NCBI GenBank assembly: GCA_050014815.1
Contig: JBEKCP010000075.1
Location: forward strand, 1-14,063
DNA length: 14,063 nucleotides
Direction of reading: 5' to 3'
Origin: JBEKCP01 sp050014815
GTDB lineage: Bacteria > Planctomycetota > Planctomycetia > Pirellulales > Thermoguttaceae
Shown: positions 12,136 to 14,063 of the stretch, piece after piece
How the letters are laid out: each line of letters begins with the position of its first letter
How positions within the stretch are numbered: position 1 is the stretch's first letter
Notes under the pieces: model-generated
The model's input: only the letters and a program-made list of their open reading frames with translations
Databases searched by the model: none
What the model was told of the DNA's origin: nothing
Translations under genes and position numbers: made by a program

Positions 12136-14005
12136 GACCGCTTCCTGGTACTCTGCCAATGGCCTGGGCGGGACACGTTTCCACGCAAAGCCCGCATCGC
12201 GTGCACACTCCGTCGTCGATTCGCATTGCAGTCCCCGATTGCTCATCTTCGCGGATCGCGTGGCTGGGGCAGGCTTGCTCGCACTCCCCGCAAGACACGC
12301 AACTGTCCGCATCGACGGCGTAACGGAAGAGGGCGCGGCAGACACAGGCCGGGCATTGTTTCTCTTGGATATGCGCTTCGTACTCGCCGCGGAAGTATCT
12401 CAGCGTGGAGAGCACGGGGTTGGGCGCCGTCTTGCCCAACGCACAAAGCGAGCCCGCGGAAATGGTCCAAGCCAGCTCTTTCAGCAACGGTATTTGCTCG
12501 GGACGCCCCCGGCCTTGGCAGATATCCGTGACGATCTCCAGCATCCGGCCGACGCCGAGCCTGCAGGGGACGCACTTGCCGCAGGACTCATCCTGCAGAA
12601 ACGCGAGGAAATACCGGGCCACGTCCACCATGCAAGCGGAATCGTCCAGGACGACCAGGCCGCCGGACCCCATCATGGAGCCCGCCGCGGCAAGCGCGTC
12701 GAAATCCAAGGGCAGGTGGAACTCGGCCAGGGGCAGACAGCCGCCGGACGGGCCGCCGGTCTGGACCGCCTTGATCTGCCTGCCCTGCTTCGGACCGCCG
12801 CCGATGTCGAAGATCACCTGCCGGAGGGTTGTGCCCATGCCGACCTCGACCAATCCGGTGTTCTTGACCTGGCCGGTCAGCGCGAAGATCTTGGTGCCCT
12901 TGCTGCCGTCGGTTCCCCGGGCGGCAAATGCCGTCGCACCGTCCCGCACGATCCGCGGAACGTTGGCCCAGGTTTCGACGTTGTTCAAGGTGGTGGGTTG
13001 ATCCAGGTAACCCCTCTCGACGGTGTGGACGTCCTTTGCGCGAGGCTCGCCGACCTTGCCTTCAAGGGAGGCCATCAGCGCCGTCGATTCGCCGCATACA
13101 AAGGCCCCGCCGCCGCGAACCACGCTCGCGTCGAAGGCGAAATCGCTCCCGAGGATCTTCGTCCCCAGCAGGCCGTACTCTCTGGCCTGCTCAATCGCTG
13201 TCTGAATGTGAAGCACCGCCAGGGGATACTCCCGGCGAACGTACACGAATCCGCGTCCGGAGCCGATGGCGAAGGCGCCGAGGATCATGCCTTCCAGGAC
13301 GGCGTGGGGGTTGCCCTCGAGGAGACTGCGATCCATGTAGGCCCCGGGATCTCCCTCGTCGGCGTTGCAGATCACGTAGTGCTCGTCGCCTGGCGCCGCC
13401 CGGCACTGCTCCCACTTGCGGCCCGTGGGATAGCCTCCGCCGCCGCGACCGCGCAGGCCGGCTGCCTTGACTTCATTGAGGACATCTTCGGGCATCATCC
13501 CCGTCAGGGCCTTCGCCAGCGCCGAATAGCCGTCCAAGGCGATATAGTCGCCAATATCTCTTGGCGACAGGTTCGGGTTGTCGGCCAACAGGAACCGCCC
13601 CTGGGCAGCGTAGAAGGGGATGTCCCTCTCCCGGCCCACAGGGCTACCGGACACGGGGTCCGTGTAGAGCAGCCGCTCGACCGCCTGGCCGGCCTTGAGA
13701 GTTCGGCTGACGATCTCCTCCACGTCCTCTTTTTGAATGTGGCAATAGAAGATGTTTCCGGGCTCAATAATGGCAAGAGGCCCTTGCTCGCAGAATCCGT
13801 GGCATCCGGTCGTCAAGAATCGCACCTCGCCGGTCATGCCCTGTTTGAGAAGCTCCGCCTCCATGACCTTCGTCACCGGCAAACAACCGCACGCCTGGCA
13901 GGCGGTCCCGGCGCACATGGTGACGCTGGACCTGTACCTCGCCCTGTCCGCCTGCAATTGCTGCCGCAGAGAAGCCAGATCCTCGGGACTCCGCAGGCTA
14001 GGCAT
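12128..14005 (-). CDS. NuoF-like NAD(P)H diaphorase flavoprotein (HydB/HndC type)
   Basis: A 625-residue soluble NAD(P)H-dehydrogenase subunit of the kind found in electron-bifurcating hydrogenases and related complexes. In order: an N-terminal thioredoxin-like [2Fe-2S] domain (C31, C36, C68, C72); the FMN/NAD(P)H domain with RGRGGGGYPTGRKW at 185-198, NADEGDPGAYMDR at 214-226 and GGAFVCGESTALMASLEG at 299-316; an SLBB region around 370-445; a [4Fe-4S] site from ESCGKCVPCRLG (C475, C478, C481) and C521; a CPACVC segment at 551-556; and a C-terminal two-cluster ferredoxin (C569/572/575/579 and C601/604/607/611). The start ATG at 14005 has GGAGG upstream and overlaps the preceding stop by 8 nt. 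No H-cluster hydrogenase lies within the window, so the partner may be the glutamate-synthase-like protein. Confidence 0.93.
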   Translation of the reverse strand: MPSLRSPEDLASLRQQLQADRARYRSSVTMCAGTACQACGCLPVTKVMEAELLKQGMTGEVRFLTTGCHGFCEQGPLAIIEPGNIFYCHIQKEDVEEIVSRTLKAGQAVERLLYTDPVSGSPVGRERDIPFYAAQGRFLLADNPNLSPRDIGDYIALDGYSALAKALTGMMPEDVLNEVKAAGLRGRGGGGYPTGRKWEQCRAAPGDEHYVICNADEGDPGAYMDRSLLEGNPHAVLEGMILGAFAIGSGRGFVYVRREYPLAVLHIQTAIEQAREYGLLGTKILGSDFAFDASVVRGGGAFVCGESTALMASLEGKVGEPRAKDVHTVERGYLDQPTTLNNVETWANVPRIVRDGATAFAARGTDGSKGTKIFALTGQVKNTGLVEVGMGTTLRQVIFDIGGGPKQGRQIKAVQTGGPSGGCLPLAEFHLPLDFDALAAAGSMMGSGGLVVLDDSACMVDVARYFLAFLQDESCGKCVPCRLGVGRMLEIVTDICQGRGRPEQIPLLKELAWTISAGSLCALGKTAPNPVLSTLRYFRGEYEAHIQEKQCPACVCRALFRYAVDADSCVSCGECEQACPSHAIREDEQSGTAMRIDDGVCTRCGLCVETCPAQAIGRVPGSGHG

Positions 14006-14063
14006 GGGGAGAGACCTCCTGATCCTGCCGCCGGACCGTTTCCAGGAGGTCGCGCAACTTGCC
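13998..14063 (-). CDS. C-terminal end of an unidentified protein (partial)
   Basis: A minus-strand frame enters from the right edge and ends with ETVRRQDQEVSPHA and a TAG at 14000-13998, overlapping the start of the NuoF-like gene by 8 nt in the same way that gene overlaps the next. Only 21 residues are visible, too few for a family. In related operons this place is often taken by a NuoE/HydC-like [2Fe-2S] subunit or a kinase-like protein. That is context only. Confidence 0.55.
   Translation of the reverse strand, partial: GKLRDLLETVRRQDQEVSPHA

Noticed and set aside
9774..14005. An electron-bifurcating hydrogenase operon
   Set aside because: HydB-like and NuoG-like subunits are present, but no H-cluster domain is found in the window. 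The HoxU-like protein is too short to contain one.

Overview
The window is GC-rich bacterial DNA, most likely from a planctomycete. The main clue is the secreted-type protease at 5878-7305, whose N-terminus carries an IEPRLLLSV segment of the LEPR-XLL kind found on planctomycete surface and extracellular proteins. A high load of short palindromic repeats between genes fits the same group. The assignment is inferred from these traits, not from a marker gene. No rRNA, tRNA, CRISPR array or transposase gene is visible.

Left part (1-4144): a GntR/FCD transcription regulator, a 413-bp non-coding stretch holding a possible gene remnant and an 8-bp-period repeat, a cysteine synthase (cysK), and a glycerate-dehydrogenase-like D-2-hydroxyacid dehydrogenase, all on the minus strand. 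A NIF3-family protein is divergent from the dehydrogenase. Middle part (4157-7596): a family 2 glycosyltransferase, a small SAM-methyltransferase-like protein, a subtilisin-like serine protease and a 62-residue hypothetical protein, separated by palindromic repeats. Right part (7729-14063): an OPT-family transporter on the plus strand faces a minus-strand redox gene set. That set comprises the end of an unidentified gene, a HydB/HndC-like NuoF flavoprotein, a HoxU/NuoG-like iron-sulfur protein and an FMN-binding glutamate-synthase-like protein. The first two junctions overlap by 8 nt.

The most interesting points are these. (1) A palindromic repeat of the GGGGACTGTCCCC type sits in frame inside the dehydrogenase and adds about 30 residues; a sister copy lies in the cysK leader. 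(2) Two otherwise different palindrome families share the same 19-bp module. (3) A NAD(P)H-diaphorase-like pair is linked to a glutamate-synthase-like flavoprotein with unusual cysteine motifs, with no hydrogenase and no glutaminase in view. Metabolically the window covers cysteine synthesis, hydroxyacid/glycerate metabolism, peptide breakdown and uptake, and a candidate NAD(P)H-linked amino-acid redox complex. Apart from the redox operon the genes look like independent units with their own promoters.
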